In this document: positions 10,672-22,836 of the stretch, piece by piece
How the letters are laid out: each line of letters begins with the position of its first letter
Numbering within the stretch: position 1 is the stretch's first letter
Assembly (NCBI GenBank): GCA_007449985.2
Contig: VIIQ02000844.1
Coordinates: 65,001-129,000, forward strand
Source: Desmodesmus armatus
Lineage: Eukaryota > Chlorophyta > Chlorophyceae > Sphaeropleales > Scenedesmaceae
Length of the DNA: 64,000 nt
Direction of reading: 5' to 3'
Position numbers and translations under genes: made by a program
Notes under the pieces: model-generated
Databases searched by the model: none
Told to the model about the DNA's origin: nothing
Seen by the model: the letters and a program-made list of their open reading frames with translations, nothing else

Positions 10672-11777
10672 GCTGATTGAGCACGCCTTCGGCACTGCCC
10701 GAGTCACGAAAATGTGCGAGTCAGCTGTCCTGGCTATTGGGGACGTCAGACGTTCAGTAACTCAGTTTGACAAAGTGATCATCAAAGGATTATCCCCCAT
10801 GCTGGGCAAAACCGTTCAAATTTCGGTCCAAGGAATTCAGGTAACAACGGGAAGACCGGAACGCTGCAGTAGTTACTAATGGGTGTCCCTCGTATATACG
10901 GTTCACTTGCAGTATCTGTGCACTTTCCGCATCCCTTCGGCGTTCGTTGGATTGTTTTGCTGTCACGGAGATCCTTGATCAATCTGCTGTTCTGTCGGAG
11001 AACGTGTGCCATGGAATCAGGATACAGCAGCTGTGGGCAGGTGCATCTGTACAGCGCTATTGGTACCTCATATACCAGGAGGTTTCTGTAAGGCAGCCAG
11101 GTGATAACCATCTGCCAACTTGTGTCATGATGCACTGTTCATTGGTGTCTGAGGTGGCCCACTGGAACCTGTCATATGCCCTGCTTACCTGATCATACTG
11201 ATTGGATGCCAATTTACATTGCTGAGGACAGACTCTTGCAGTGTTTGTCAACACTCAATGCAAAGGCACGTCACCTGACCAGCAACGTAACACACCAGGA
11301 AACCCAGCAGACCACAATGTTGCTGTGCTTCAAGTGGATGCACTGTGCTTGTAAACCGTTGGTGACAAGACAAAGACCACTACCGCACGCAACTTGCAAC
11401 GGTACCCGGCAGTGAGTCTATGTCAACCCAAACAAACTGCCACTCAACGTTGCTGCTCCAAGCAGCAGCGTTGAGAGCATACACTCTTTGCTATCAGATG
11501 CAATATGCTGGACAACTTTCACAACACATACGGTACAGATTGTGCACATGCAATAGTGCAACTGCCTTGGCCACTCATCACTTTGGCAGGAGCGGCTGCC
11601 TGGCCTCCGCATCTCCTGTTGCCCAAAACAAACCTGCCGTGCTAGCGACACCCTCGCTGCTGCCACCACCGCCAGCACCAATACCAGCAGATGCAGGGGC
11701 CCCAAGGTGGCCCTGCCGGCGGCCGCTGCGTCCTGCAGAACCGGTCAACGCTGAACCCTGCACCACCGCATGCGTGC
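10672..11777. other. Region between RlmN and NHL genes
   Basis: 10672 upward is the 5' flank of the minus-strand methyltransferase; 11420-11777 is the 3' flank of the minus-strand NHL gene. The two genes run in the same direction. Between them I see no supported gene. 10680-10880 is somewhat less GC-rich than its surroundings. Confidence 0.4.
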
Positions 11778-14700
11778 CTAGATCCTGAGCCACACCAACT
11801 TTCCCTCTGCAGACTTCAACAGAGCCATCGGCCCCTTCTCAGCTGCGGTGTCTCCTGTAAAGCTTGCCATGGTGCTGGTGCTGTTGCTGGTGTTACCAGG
11901 GGCAAGGGAGCTGCCAGTCAACATGCCCTCTGTCCAGCTGACAGCCGAACAACAACCCTCAGGATCTACAACCGTGCTGCCGGTACGTAGTGGCGCATAG
12001 TAGCCCGTGGGGCGGGTCGGGGTATCTGCCCCAGTGCTGAAAGCACCAGTGGCAGACGCACCCTTGTTGCTATTGTCAGAAACTGCAAGAGAACCGCCTG
12101 TTGGGTTGCCCATAGGCCAGCTGACGGCATCACAGCCTCTCACTGAGCTGCCAGTGAGATCTGCAGTGCAGCTGAGGTCTCCGTCATTAGCAGCAGCAGC
12201 AGCACGATTGCTGCTGCTGCTGCTGCTGCCTGTCTGCTGAGGCTCATAAGGCAATGTGGATATGAAGCTGCTGCTGCTGCTGTCAAATGCCAGGCCGGGT
12301 GCGGTCACTGTCATGGCATCGGGCAGCAGCTGCTTATGCAGTTGCTGGGCGTGGATCATGCCTCCTGCATGTGTTGCTGTTGCAGGGCCTGCTGGTGCTG
12401 CTGCTAGTGGTGAGGGAGGGACCTGGGGTGACTCTGCTGGGTGTGTGACTGGCAGCGGGGGTGGCTGCTGGACTCTCTTTGCCCACCGCCTGAGCCATGC
12501 AGTGGCCTGTGGTGCGGCATCGTGTGGCAGGGCCTGCAACAGCAGCAGCGGTGGCAGTAGCACACGAGTCGTGATGTGGATCCGCACGTGTGTGGTTAAG
12601 GAATCACTGGCAACAGCTGGAGTACTCAAGCTCAGCAGCCTGTGGTGTAAGATGCGCTGCCAGCTGCACCTGTGTCATTCAGGCTGCATCTCTGGCTTTT
12701 GGTACAGCATTTGCCTATGCAAGTCCGTTTCAGGCCACTGAAAAACGCAATCATTGGCTTACCCTGTACTCGGCTCCAGCTGGAATGCCCCTTCCTCCAG
12801 GACCAACGTGCTTGCTCCTCATCTTGGCAATCTGCCTTCGCAAGGCTACACTCCCACCATATCCGGCCCCGCCCACTGCCAACACAGCACCTGCCACCCC
12901 AAGCAGCCAGCCCCACCAACTGCCAGGGTGCTTGCTGTCAGGAGCGGGGGGTGGGGGCTGTGGGGGCGAGGGGTCGGGGGTTGGCGGCCAGTGGGGTTTG
13001 TCCTTGCAGGATTCCGTGGAACCTGCAACAGGCAGGCAAGACAAGGTGGTACAGGGTGCAGGTGGGGAGCCGGACATTGCAAAATCACAGACATAGCATG
13101 CAACACCAACATGCAAAGAAACAAATGGCAGGAGGGGGGGGGTGCAAGGTGGCCATGGAATGCTGCTTGTGGACGCCCAGTAACTTGCAAGTCACTCGGC
13201 TAATTGCCGGCAGGGAAAATGTGATCACACTCCCAGCCAGGACTCTTCCCTCTATCCACAGACCCGCGGTCAGCAATCGGCTTAAGCTGCCCGTGGCAGA
13301 ATGCAGCACTGCCAGACACCCAACTGCTGGTGGGGGGCTGCACAGCTTTATCTAAGCTGTTGCTGCTTAGATTCCGTCACTAGTACTACAAGTAGGCAAG
13401 TGCGCTTGCCTGGCGGGCATATGTGTTGGAAGGCCCCCAGCTGTCGGTCCACCAGTATGGCTGTGCCATCAGCCAAGCACTCCACAGACCACGCCCCGCT
13501 GGACAGAATGGCCTTACTGCCGGCACTATCTGTGGGGCTGCCACCTGTGGGGTTGCCCAGGACAGTTGTCACAGTACCTGCAGGGAGGGGGTGGCAGCGG
13601 GCGGTACGCAGCGCTGTCATATCAAAGTGCCAAGGCCATTCAAAGGAGGCGACTGAGCAGGGTTTTTTTCTCTGTCAGACACAGTCACAGGGGTAAAGGG
13701 GCCAGCCTGTCAGACTGGAAGGGGACCAGCATGGTGTCTGCCAACGTTTGTGTGGCGGCCACCTGTGGGGTTGCCCAATACGGTTGTGACAGCATTTGCC
13801 AACGCAAGGCGTGGCCAGCAGGCAGCACACTGAGAACTTCTCAGCAAAGCATTGAATGCTGTATATCACTGCTAGTAGCTTCATGTTACTTCATGAGCAG
13901 CCGCTGCACTCCCGGGGAGTTGCAATCCGTAGTGTGCCCAAGCCGCTTGTCAGGTACCCCCCCCCCCCCCCCCCCCCCCGCGCCCAACGCGCCCCATCGG
14001 CGTGCGTTCCATGCCCCCAACTGTCTGCTCCCAATCACCTGTCGCAATGGAAACATATCGCACAACTGCTGAACTGCCAATCCCATCAACAACCAGCAGG
14101 TCGCCACTGCCGGGCAGCTGGCACATGTCCCTTGGCTGGTTGAAGCGAGCAGCATCGCGTATGCCATCCACCACCGCGCCCTTTGCCTGAGGGTCGCCAG
14201 CCAGCAGTGTGTACCGGCCTGTGCAAAGGACAGCATGTTCAGCAGGGGGCTAGGCCCTTATGAGACCCTGACAGGCCGCTTTTTCAGAGGCTGGAACACC
14301 CCAGGGGTCCCCAATTGGGGGCACAGAAGTCTGCAAGTGTGTTGGCACTTTACCAGGGTGTGTGAACTGATTGGCGTTGAAGCAGCACGTGCACATCACT
14401 GGACCAGCTGCTGAAAGTGTCAATCTGCGTTGTAAGGTTTCAGCGAGGCTTTGCGGTGAGGGTAGCAAGTTCCCCATGCACTGATTGCAAGTTGTGCACT
14501 CACCCTCACTGAAATCAAACTCCCACAGGCTGGGCTTGGTGACACTGGCAGCAAACAGCCGGTTGGGGTTGGTGCTGTCGTGCACTACACCTCCGTTCAT
14601 GATCATCTGCGCAGCAGCACATGCCTTAGTGAAGGCAAGGGCTGTTTGACAACAGGCTTGCCAATCTTTAGGTCAGGCCAGCCTGGGCTCACCGCCTGGT

Positions 14701-14809
14701 CTCGGTAGAGAGTGCTCAAGCGCCATCCTGAAGTATCTACCGTGGTTGTGCTACTGACAGCTGCCGCAGACACCACCAGCAGCAGCAGGCATGCAGGTTG
14801 GGTACACAT
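11778..14809 (-). CDS. NHL-repeat single-pass membrane protein
   Basis: Six minus-strand exons: 14809-14693, 14606-14504, 14218-14039, 13577-13410, 13022-12763, 12533-11778. They sum to 1584 nt (527 aa) with every junction in phase. The N-terminus MCTQPACLLLLVVSAAAVSS is a signal peptide. NHL beta-propeller strands follow (DAARFNQPRDMCQLPGSGDLLVVD, RYVSIATGTVTTVLGNPTGG, ILSSGAWSVECLADGTAILVD). Then come a Pro-rich stalk and one hydrophobic helix (GSWWGWLLGVAGAVLAVGG) followed by Arg/Lys. The long Ser/Ala/Pro-rich tail contains two ~45-aa related segments (VSWPMGNPTGGSLA and VSWTEGMLTGSSLA). NHL propellers bind proteins, RNA or ligands; with a signal peptide this one probably faces the lumen or cell exterior. 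The intron after exon 4 uses a GC donor (CAG|GCAAGC) instead of GT. Similar plant and algal NHL membrane proteins exist; the exact role is unknown. Confidence 0.82.
13755..13810 (-). repeat. Echo of NHL exon 4 5' part in the preceding intron
   Basis: Minus-strand reading gives VTTVLGNPTGG, as in exon 4 (13577-13410), but the usual CAG acceptor is lost and the frame runs to a stop. It is a partial exon copy inside the intron between exons 3 and 4. Confidence 0.75.
13958..13979. repeat. Poly-C/G run in NHL intron
   Basis: Uninterrupted C run on the plus strand. On the coding strand it is a G-run about 60 nt after the exon 3 donor at 14039. Confidence 0.9.
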
Positions 14810-15624
14810 CGACCGTGCCGAAATTGGGATGGGGATGAGGATAAGGCCCGACTAAGCCGCATTGAGCAACATGTGATGGACTGCTAAAGGAGCTTCTCAG
14901 GGTTTGTCCCTCACCCGTCCCTCGGTGTGCGTGGTCTCGTATCCGTGCCGTGCAGCACGGATAACATGTCACGTAATGCTGCAACGGCTGCTCATTTTTC
15001 ATAGTTGTGCTGTCGCTACTGCAACTATATAAACAGCTTTCAACGCAGGGAGGCCAAGCGGGTGACCTTCGGACTCTGTGGGTTGCAAGCCTGCCAACAG
15101 CTGCTGCGTACTGCTTGCCAAGCTGGCGGCTCAGTGACTGTGCATGTCCAGGCAACGTGCGCTCATCCTTATCTTGATGACGGGCACTGCCCTATTTGAG
15201 GTTAAACTCTGGTGTAACTGCTGCTCCAGAGCGCTCTGGCAAGGCAGTCGCACCACCAACCAGCAATGCTGGCACCTGATGCAATTGCTGGGTTGGAGCA
15301 CGCCTTACAGGGGAAAAGCTCCCACACATGTACGGTACACGCACTTCTGGCACCCTGACAGTGTCATGATATGACAGCCCAATCAAGGGGAAATCAACCA
15401 CATCATGCCAGCAGACCTGCTGTTCTGCTTCCACATGCACACATCTGTAAACACGTAAAAAAAACGCGCAAAACAGCCACACATGCCGCCGACACTGCAA
15501 AGGCCGGAATCCAGCACACAAACCCGAGGCTCTGAAAGGCACACACACCACCACTGGGAAATGTCCACACTATGTGGAGTGCTGGACCCACTGTAGTGTA
15601 CAAGGAGGCCAGCCTGACTGCACT
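14810..15624. other. Region between NHL gene start and OPR gene end
   Basis: The 5' flank of the NHL gene and the 3' flank of the OPR gene, both minus strand. A homopolymer A run lies at 15458-15463. No further gene is supported. Confidence 0.4.
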
Positions 15625-16250
15625 CTATCTGTCAAACATGGCCCACAGCCCCCGCCAAGTACCCAAATGCCGCCGCTGCCCCAACCACGCCCTCATCCGC
15701 ACACCAGCTGCTGAACCCTGCACCCGCTGCACCCAAGCCTCATCTACCACCCAGCCAGCTTGTGCTAGCAGCACGAGCAGCTGCCACAGCTGCCTGGCAG
15801 GCACAGGCCGTGCTTGCGCAACCACCCTGCTGCCCCCTCTACTGTCCAAACTCACCGCCGCTGCTGCTGCTGCTGCTGCTGGTGTGAGGTCGCAGGCTGC
15901 AGCAACAAACTGCAGCAGCTGCTCCTGCTGCTGAGGCGTTGGAGTGTACCCCAAACCCTTCAGATGCAGTGCCAGCCACCCAATGTGGTGCACCCTGAGT
16001 GCACCAGAGTCCACACCACCCATGTCACACTCTGTGACACCGTCTAGCTGTGTGACGGCCTCAGCATCCCCACCTGCTGCTGCTGCTGCTCGTGCTGCTA
16101 CTGTTGCAACCACAGTGCTGCACCAATCCGGCCCTGCTGTCAAACCCAACCGCCGCACAGCTGCCAGCAGCATCAGGAGCTCAGGGGTGCTCAGCTCCGG
16201 CAGCCTGGCAGCAGCAGCCGCCAGGAAGCTCTGCTGCCAGCTGTCCCGCA

Positions 16251-16286
<36 letters not shown>

Positions 16287-19200
16287 GGGAGCTGTGGTTC
16301 AAGCCACGCCCATTGACGGCACTGCCAGAATACATGGCGCCAGCAGGATTTGAACGCAGCCAGGGTGCTAGCCGTGCTAAGCCCTGTGCTACAGCCATTA
16401 GCTCGGTACCACTGAAGTGGGGCAGCCTGACTTCAGACTCTGACAGCCAGTCGACCAGCCATTCCCGCAGCAGCTGCTGGTCCAGACCAGATACCACCCG
16501 GGGCCTGCTGCTGAAGCTGCTGCCGCTGCTGCTGCTGCTTTGGCGCTGCTGGTTCTGCAGGGCAAACTGCTGCAGCTGAGGCTTCGGGGGCCTCAGCAGC
16601 TGCTGTGCTGCCGAAAGCTTGCCAGTAGACGCCTGCTGCTGTTGCAGAAGCACGGCCCGCTGCAGCTGCTGCTGCTGCTGCTGCAAGATGTTTTGCTGCT
16701 GCAAGACTTGCCGCTGCTGCGAGAGCCGCTGCTGCTGCTGCTGCTGCCGCTGCATGTTGCCCAGCAGCATCGGCAAGCCCCTCACCAGCCTCACAAGGTC
16801 CCCATTCCTGCAGCCAGACAGGTCACAGCTGCTGTAATGCAGCAGAGCCTCCACCCACTGAACCCCAGGGCTGTACCCTAACTGTGCCAGGCCAGCAGCC
16901 ACAACAGCCCTCTGATGGGGTGTCATGCTGCCTAGCCAACCCCCTACAGCAGCACCGGCACCAGCAGCGAAAGCTGTGACGGCAGCTGACGGCCGCGAAT
17001 GGGATGCTACCTGCTGCTGGTGATGTCTCAACCGCTGCATTGAGCTACGGGGACTGCTGCTGCTACTGCTGTTGCTGCCAGTGCTTGTCCTGCCTGCTGC
17101 TGTGTTGGTGTCAGCAATGCGTTGTGCACAGCGCTGCAGCTTTGCTACAGCCGCTATGCTGAATCGCAGGTCCACTGCTGACATGCTGCTGGTGTGCTGC
17201 GTGAGGGATGCTGCCAGCTGGTCAGTGAAGGCAGTCGCCAGCAGATCACTCCTGCTGCTGCTGCTGTTGGTGACAGCTCCAGGCTGGGGTGCAGACTTAG
17301 CTTCCAGCAGCTGCTGCTGCTGCTGCAGCCACAGGCCCTCTCCGCCAATCCAGGCCAACTCTGCAACAGCAAATGCCAGCTGTGCCATCTGGCTGCCTGA
17401 CAGCTTCTGCTGCTGATGATGTACAGTCCACAGCAACGCAGCCCCGACTGCATTAGCAGTAGCTGTCGGCAGCTGTAGCTTTGGTAGGCACAGCAGCAGC
17501 ATGAGCGCAGCCTCTGCCGGCAACTGCACCCCCTGCTGCTGCTGCTGGTGGTGCTGAGGGCCTGCTGCTGCGCAGAGGATTTGCAGCAGCTGCTGCCCTG
17601 CTGCAACCGACACACCAATGGTCAGATCGCCCCTGCTGCTGCTGCTGCTGCTGCTGCTGCCTCGCCGCTGCTGCTGTGCCACCCCATGTGCAAGCTCCGA
17701 CAGGTGCAGCACAGCAGCTGCATAAGTCAGCAGCACCCTGTCCACAATATCCCCATCGCCATGCGACCGCTGCTGCTGCTGCTGGTCATACAGTATGCCA
17801 GGCTGCGACAGCAGTGCTGATGCTGCCATGCACAGCCCCCGCACCGCCTCCTGCAGCCAAAGCACAGGGGGCTGCAGGCCTAGCCGGCCGCAAGCCTGCA
17901 GCAACTGCACCACATGCCCCTGCTGCTGCAGCAGCTCCCTCTGTACCCCCATAAACCCCTGAACCCATTCCCCCTCATCACCCCATTGCTGCTGTTGCTC
18001 GTAGGACTGCTGCTGGGATAGGTCCCCTGCTGCTGCTGCTGCTGCTGCTGCTGTCTCCAGCAGCTTGCCAGCCATACCCCCCGCCTGCTGCCAGAACATG
18101 TGCAGCCAGGCGTCACTAGGCACCTGCCTTAGCTCCCCTAAGGCCCACAGGGTATTGGCCAGCTGCTGGTCAGAGAACCAGGCCAAAACCGCCACTGACG
18201 CAGCCTCAAAACCCTGCAGCCAGACCTTAGGGGGCTTCACACGCAGGCGGGCACAACCCCACAGCGTGTTGGATAAGGCCTGGGGAGACCACACAGTGGG
18301 GTTTAGCAGGGCTGCTTGAACCCCACTGTTGCTGTTGGGGCCGGGCCGGCCGATGGAGCCTGCCAGAGCGTAGTGAGGGTTTAGGGAGGTGCTGAAACCT
18401 GCTGGGGTTTTGCGCCACAACGCCTGGAGTAGGGTTTTGTCGGGCCGCACCTGCGCAAACCCTGCGCCCCAGATGATGTTTGACCAGTCTCGGGGCTGCA
18501 GCTTGGGCGACAGCTGCGGCCCAAACTGCTGCAGCAGCTGCTGCAACAACTGCTTGCAGCCTGTTGCTGCTGCTGCTGCTGCTGCTGCTGTGCCTTCTCC
18601 CGCTGCTGCTAAGCCCGCACTTTGCTGCTGCTCTGCAAGCTGCAAGCAACGTGCAGCACCCCAGATAGTATTTGCAAACTCCTGTGGCTGCAGCTTCCCT
18701 CCCTGCCTAACTGCCCTCTGCAGCAGTGCCAACAGGGTTTGGGGTTCTGTCGGCACCCTCAGCACTGCTAAGCCCCACAGGGTATTGGACACCCCCTGAC
18801 CCGTCATGCTGGGGGCGGCTGCTGCTATCTGCTGCAGCAGTGCTGCTTGAAAGGTTGATGGCAGCTGCCATGGCGGCTGTGCAAGGCTACTGCTGCTGCT
18901 GCTAAGAGAGGCAGGCTGCTGCTGCTGCTGCTGCTGTTGGCAGAGGGCGGCGAGGGCCCAGCAGGTGTTGGCAACATCCTGTAACATAAAAGCATGACAG
19001 TGTGAGACAGAGTGAGAAAAACATGAGAGCGCCAGGCAATCAAACAGGTTGATGAGTGGGCATGAGAGACTACGCTGCAGCCGCCATGTCCGTGCAGCAC
19101 CCCCATGTCTACTGGAGACCGTTTCAACCTTCGTCAAGGAACATGATTCTGGATGCATCCACCAAAATTGGTTTCGGAGTTTAGCCAGAGATAGCACGCC

Positions 19201-19641
19201 TCAGCAACACACACAAACCATGACTGAAAGTCGTCGCTGCAGCTGTAGGTGCGGCTGTCATCCTGGTGACAAGCGCAACTACAACTGCAACAAGGGCCTG
19301 CAGCAATGGTGTGTGTCTGGTGCTGAGGTACTGTCACTGCCACGTTGTGCAGACAGATGCGCAAGGCATGAACATGAAGAGGACGAGAGAGGGAAGGACA
19401 AGGAAAGACATTGGAGCAGTCGATGCAATCATGGTGTGACAAGTACATGGAGGGGCTGCAGTTCAAAGTGATGAGAGGAAGCACCAGATGTGGCTGTCCA
19501 CAGCAGCATCTCTACACCACGCTAAGCACACCACACCGAGCAGACCCACAGGACGCCCCCTCCCAAGGTGACGCAGTGTATGCCCTTCACCCGCATGTGC
19601 ACCACACAGTGATAGTTGGCGCAGCGCGATCATACTCAGCC

Positions 19642-19699
<58 letters not shown>

Positions 19700-21877
19700 T
19701 ACACAAGCAGCAGGGACACCTGCTGGCTGTTTCTTTCGGCACCATAGGCTATCTACATTCCCCCCAGCTGTCGCCCCTCTTCCCCTTTGATTGTCCACAG
19801 GGTCTGTGCTACCCAATCCAAACTGTGCCTCTGTACTCACTTGATTGGCCAGGTTGGCTTGCAACTGCTGCTGTTTAGCAGGTTGTCCTACCGGTCAAAC
19901 GCCTATGCCCTTTCCCCAAACCCTGACAACCATCCAGCCCCTATCAGCAGCTGCGTCTACCTCGACCTCCAAGACACATCGAGCCACACTAGGAGGAAGT
20001 TTCATGTCGCCCATGAGGGGATTCTACACCACTTTACTGACTACCCCTGCTGCCATCTTCAACCTCTTCACTGTGCCTGCAGGTAATCCCTTGGGGGGAC
20101 GGGAGGCTAGGATGCTGGACTGCCTGACATGTACCTAGAGAGGGTAGTGGCCCCTCAAGCAGTCTCGGAATCATTTGTACAGTCTTATTTATGGTCTCTG
20201 CAGCAACAGCTACAGCTTATTAGCAGTAGACAGCAGCTCAACAGGCTCTCCGTTCCGGAGGAGTGCTACAGGTGATGTCGTGAGGTGAATGATTTCCTTA
20301 CATGGTAAGCTGGGCAAGGTCAAATGATCATGCTGCTACACACCCGGAGTGCCATCCTCGTCAGACTATGCTGGTGTGCCCCATACCTTGCTTGTATGTG
20401 ACTTGCATGTTCATAGTATGCTAGATATACATGTAATCTATGTGCTTAACACACATATGCCCGCGCCACCCACACCCACTCGCCCTGCCAAAATCAGCGT
20501 CCCCAAACTGTCCACCCACCTGGGCGCCATACAGTGGCAGGGCTGTCCAGCTGGCGTCCCAGTAGCTCTCCAGCCAGGGCCGTGGCAGGTGCAGCTGCAG
20601 GGTGGCGGCACACCACAGCAGCTGACTCAGCAGCTTAGGGGTCCACACTCCTCCTGCTGCCGCTGCTGCTGCTGCTGCTGCTGACTGCATCCTGACACCA
20701 CCACTGCTACTGATGCTGCCATCATAACCAGCAGAAAACCCACCAGCAGTGGGGCTAGCAGACTGCATGTCCTGCATGTCCTGCAGCTGCTCCTGCAGGC
20801 CATGCAGCATGAGGCCCAGCACATCCGGTGCAGGACGCACCCTCAGCACAGCCAGGCCATACAGCATGTCAACCAACTGCTGCGGCTGTGCTGACGCTAC
20901 TGCTGTCCTGCGCGTCAGGTGCAGCAGCTGCTGCAGCTGGTGCTGGGGGCCTGTAGCCTGCAGCAGAGCTTCTAGGTCCCGCCTGCTGCTGCGCGCTGGG
21001 TTCAGCAGCAGCTGCTGCAGCACGCCTGACACCTGCTGCTGCTCCTGCTGGTGCTGGAAGGTGCTGGCAGAGCCAGAAGCAGCGGACGCATGGTCGGCGA
21101 CGGCAGCAGCAGCGCCGGCCATGACTGGTGATGCTGGTCCGCCTCGGCCACAGAGAACCCCTAGAGATAGCAGGCAGTTGGCAAGGTGCCAACCGCTGAT
21201 CTGCTCGTTGACCTCCAGCAGTAGCTGCAGGCAGGCACAGACCAGCTGCTGTGCTGACAGAGCATCCCTGCTGCTACTGCTGCTGTTGGTGCTGCTTTTG
21301 CTGCCAGCTTTGGCTGCTGCTGCTGCGGACCGCGTCAGCTGCGAGGCCTTCAGTAGTACTGCTTTGAGAAGGTCAGCACTGATTTCATCCCTGCTGCAGT
21401 CCTGCAGGAAGTTTAGCAGCTGACTGTAGCTTTGCGCAGTGCGCACGCATGTGAGCAGCTTCCTGCTGCTTGCGCCTGCTGCCAGCTGTTGCCCCTGATG
21501 CAGTTGCTGCTGTTGTAATGGCTGATTGCTGTAGGGTTGCAGGAAGCTGTCGTCCCCTGCTGCCCTCAAGCCTGCTACGCTTGCAGCAGAACAGCTGGTG
21601 CTGCTCTTGTGAATTTGTGGTCCTGCAGCCGCTGCATGCTGCAAGCTGCTGCTCGAGCCAGCATGGCCTTGCTGAGGCTGAGGTATGTGACTTTTCACAT
21701 GGCCTGAGCAGCCCACGAGGCTGCCCCTGCGTGCTTGAAGCTGGCTGGGCAAGCTCTGCAACAAAACAGCAGCAGCAGCACCGTAGTAGGTCAGTCACCA
21801 GAGGGAACATAGAAGCACTTACACAAGAAACGATGATGGCATCACTTGAACCTTACCTGTACGATCTGCTGGCTCAT
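15625..21877 (-). CDS. Octotricopeptide-repeat (OPR) protein, putative organelle RNA factor
   Basis: Model of four minus-strand exons: 21877-21857, 21755-20520, 19864-19841, 18978-15625. They sum to 4635 nt (1544 aa), with all junctions in phase 0. Degenerate 38-aa OPR units recur with the hallmark NTLWALA helix: GVSNTLWGLAVL, EFANTIWGAARCL, DWSNIIWGAGFA, ALSNTLWGCARL, QLANTLWALGEL, DVANTCWALAAL. In green algae OPR proteins bind chloroplast or mitochondrial transcripts and control their stability, splicing or translation (Tbc2, Tda1 and others). The target here cannot be told. Long poly-Q and poly-S insertions separate the repeats. No C-terminal RAP domain was recognised; the protein ends RGLWAMFDR. 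The 21-nt first coding exon and the 24-nt third exon (LQANLANQ) are predicted from splice sites and phase only. The two large exons are secure. Confidence 0.88.
19640..19702. repeat. Poly-C plus (CA)n in OPR intron
   Basis: A C-run at 19640-19658 joined to (CA)n. On the coding strand it is (GT)n followed by a G-run, inside the intron after the 24-nt exon. This is the same arrangement seen after many donors in the LRR gene. Confidence 0.85.
21765..21783. repeat. Short CTG tract at OPR exon 2 acceptor
   Basis: On the minus strand GCTGCTGCTGCTG followed by TTTTGTTGCAG, directly before the exon start at 21755. Confidence 0.8.
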
Positions 21878-22182
21878 GCGCGCTGGTTGTGTAGGCGCGT
21901 TGGTGGCGATCTGTTGGCGTTGCGACCCACAGCAAACTGGACCAGCGACATTAGGTCACAAAGCGACACAAAAAACGTTCCATTTTCAAAAGTGCCTCAC
22001 ACCCAATGCCTTGCATATGCTGAGGTATGTGCATCCATGGCAATGGACCATGATCCATGAATACCAAGATTGTGACTGATGCCCCACTTATCGTCTTCTC
22101 CTCCCTCGATCTGATCTGACACCATCAGCGTGCTACAGTACGTGCTTCATAACCGTTGATCAAGGCCCACACAGGTGGCCAG
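21878..22182. promoter_or_regulatory. Divergent promoter region, OPR (-) and BTB (+)
   Basis: About 305 bp separates the proposed OPR start from the first BTB start, and the two are transcribed outward. No clear TATA box was found. A shared bidirectional promoter is an inference from spacing. Confidence 0.35.
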
Positions 22183-22836
22183 ATGTCTGAACAGAAGACT
22201 TCTGCTGCTGGTCAGCTTGTGCGCAGCACCAGCATGCTGGAGGAACTCATAGCTCTCAATGCCGACGTGAAACTGTGCTTCGACGATGGTTCAAGTCTTG
22301 AAGTCAGCTCAGCATTCATCGGCGTACACAGTAGTGTCCTGCGCGGTGCAGTGTAGGCCACAGGCAGCATCCCAATAGCTGGGGTCAGCAAGGAGGAGTG
22401 GCTGGAGGTGGCAGCCTTTTGGTACCCAGTAGTGCCCTCCCCTGTGATCAAGAGCTGGGAGCAGGCGGAGCTGCTGCTCAGCGTCGGCAGCAAGTTTGAC
22501 ATTCAGCTGGTGCTGCACAAGGTTGACCTCCACCTGAAGGCCCGTTCAGCTGTGATGACATCCGGTCCCGACGCCAACGTCACCTCTGTTTGGAAGTGGC
22601 TGAGGCTGGCAGACAAGGCAGGTCTGACGGTATGCCTGCCAAGGCTGGCTGCCAAGGCTGTATCCGTAGACAGAACTGGCTGTGAGAACAGGGAGCGCTT
22701 GGAGGGGCTGTCAAGTGCTGTGCTGCTGCAAATGGTGATGGCACTCTCCCGGGTCTCCAGGGGCTTGAATAACCCAGCCATAGCGAGTTGCAGGGGGTGC
22801 AGCCGGTATCTTGAGTGCGAGTTGTGCATCATTTAG
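22183..22836 (+). pseudogene. BTB/POZ-domain gene with in-frame stop (divergent paralogue)
   Basis: ATG at 22183 opens a single frame of 218 codons resembling the four minus-strand BTB genes further right. Shared blocks include ADVKLCFDDGSSLEV, GVHSSVLRG, VSKEEWLEVAAFWYPV, EQAELLLSVGSKFDI and SVWKWLRLADKAGL. A TAG at 22354-22356 interrupts the frame just after VLRGAV, where the paralogues continue with EAHNSN, and the same frame resumes at once to TAA-like termination at 22834-22836. The C-terminus lacks the CxCxCH cluster and Tyr/Pro tail of the others (it ends CRGCSRYLECELCII). BTB domains mediate dimerisation and Cullin-3 recruitment. Whether this copy is dead, makes a truncated product or has a sequencing error is open. 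Confidence 0.75.
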
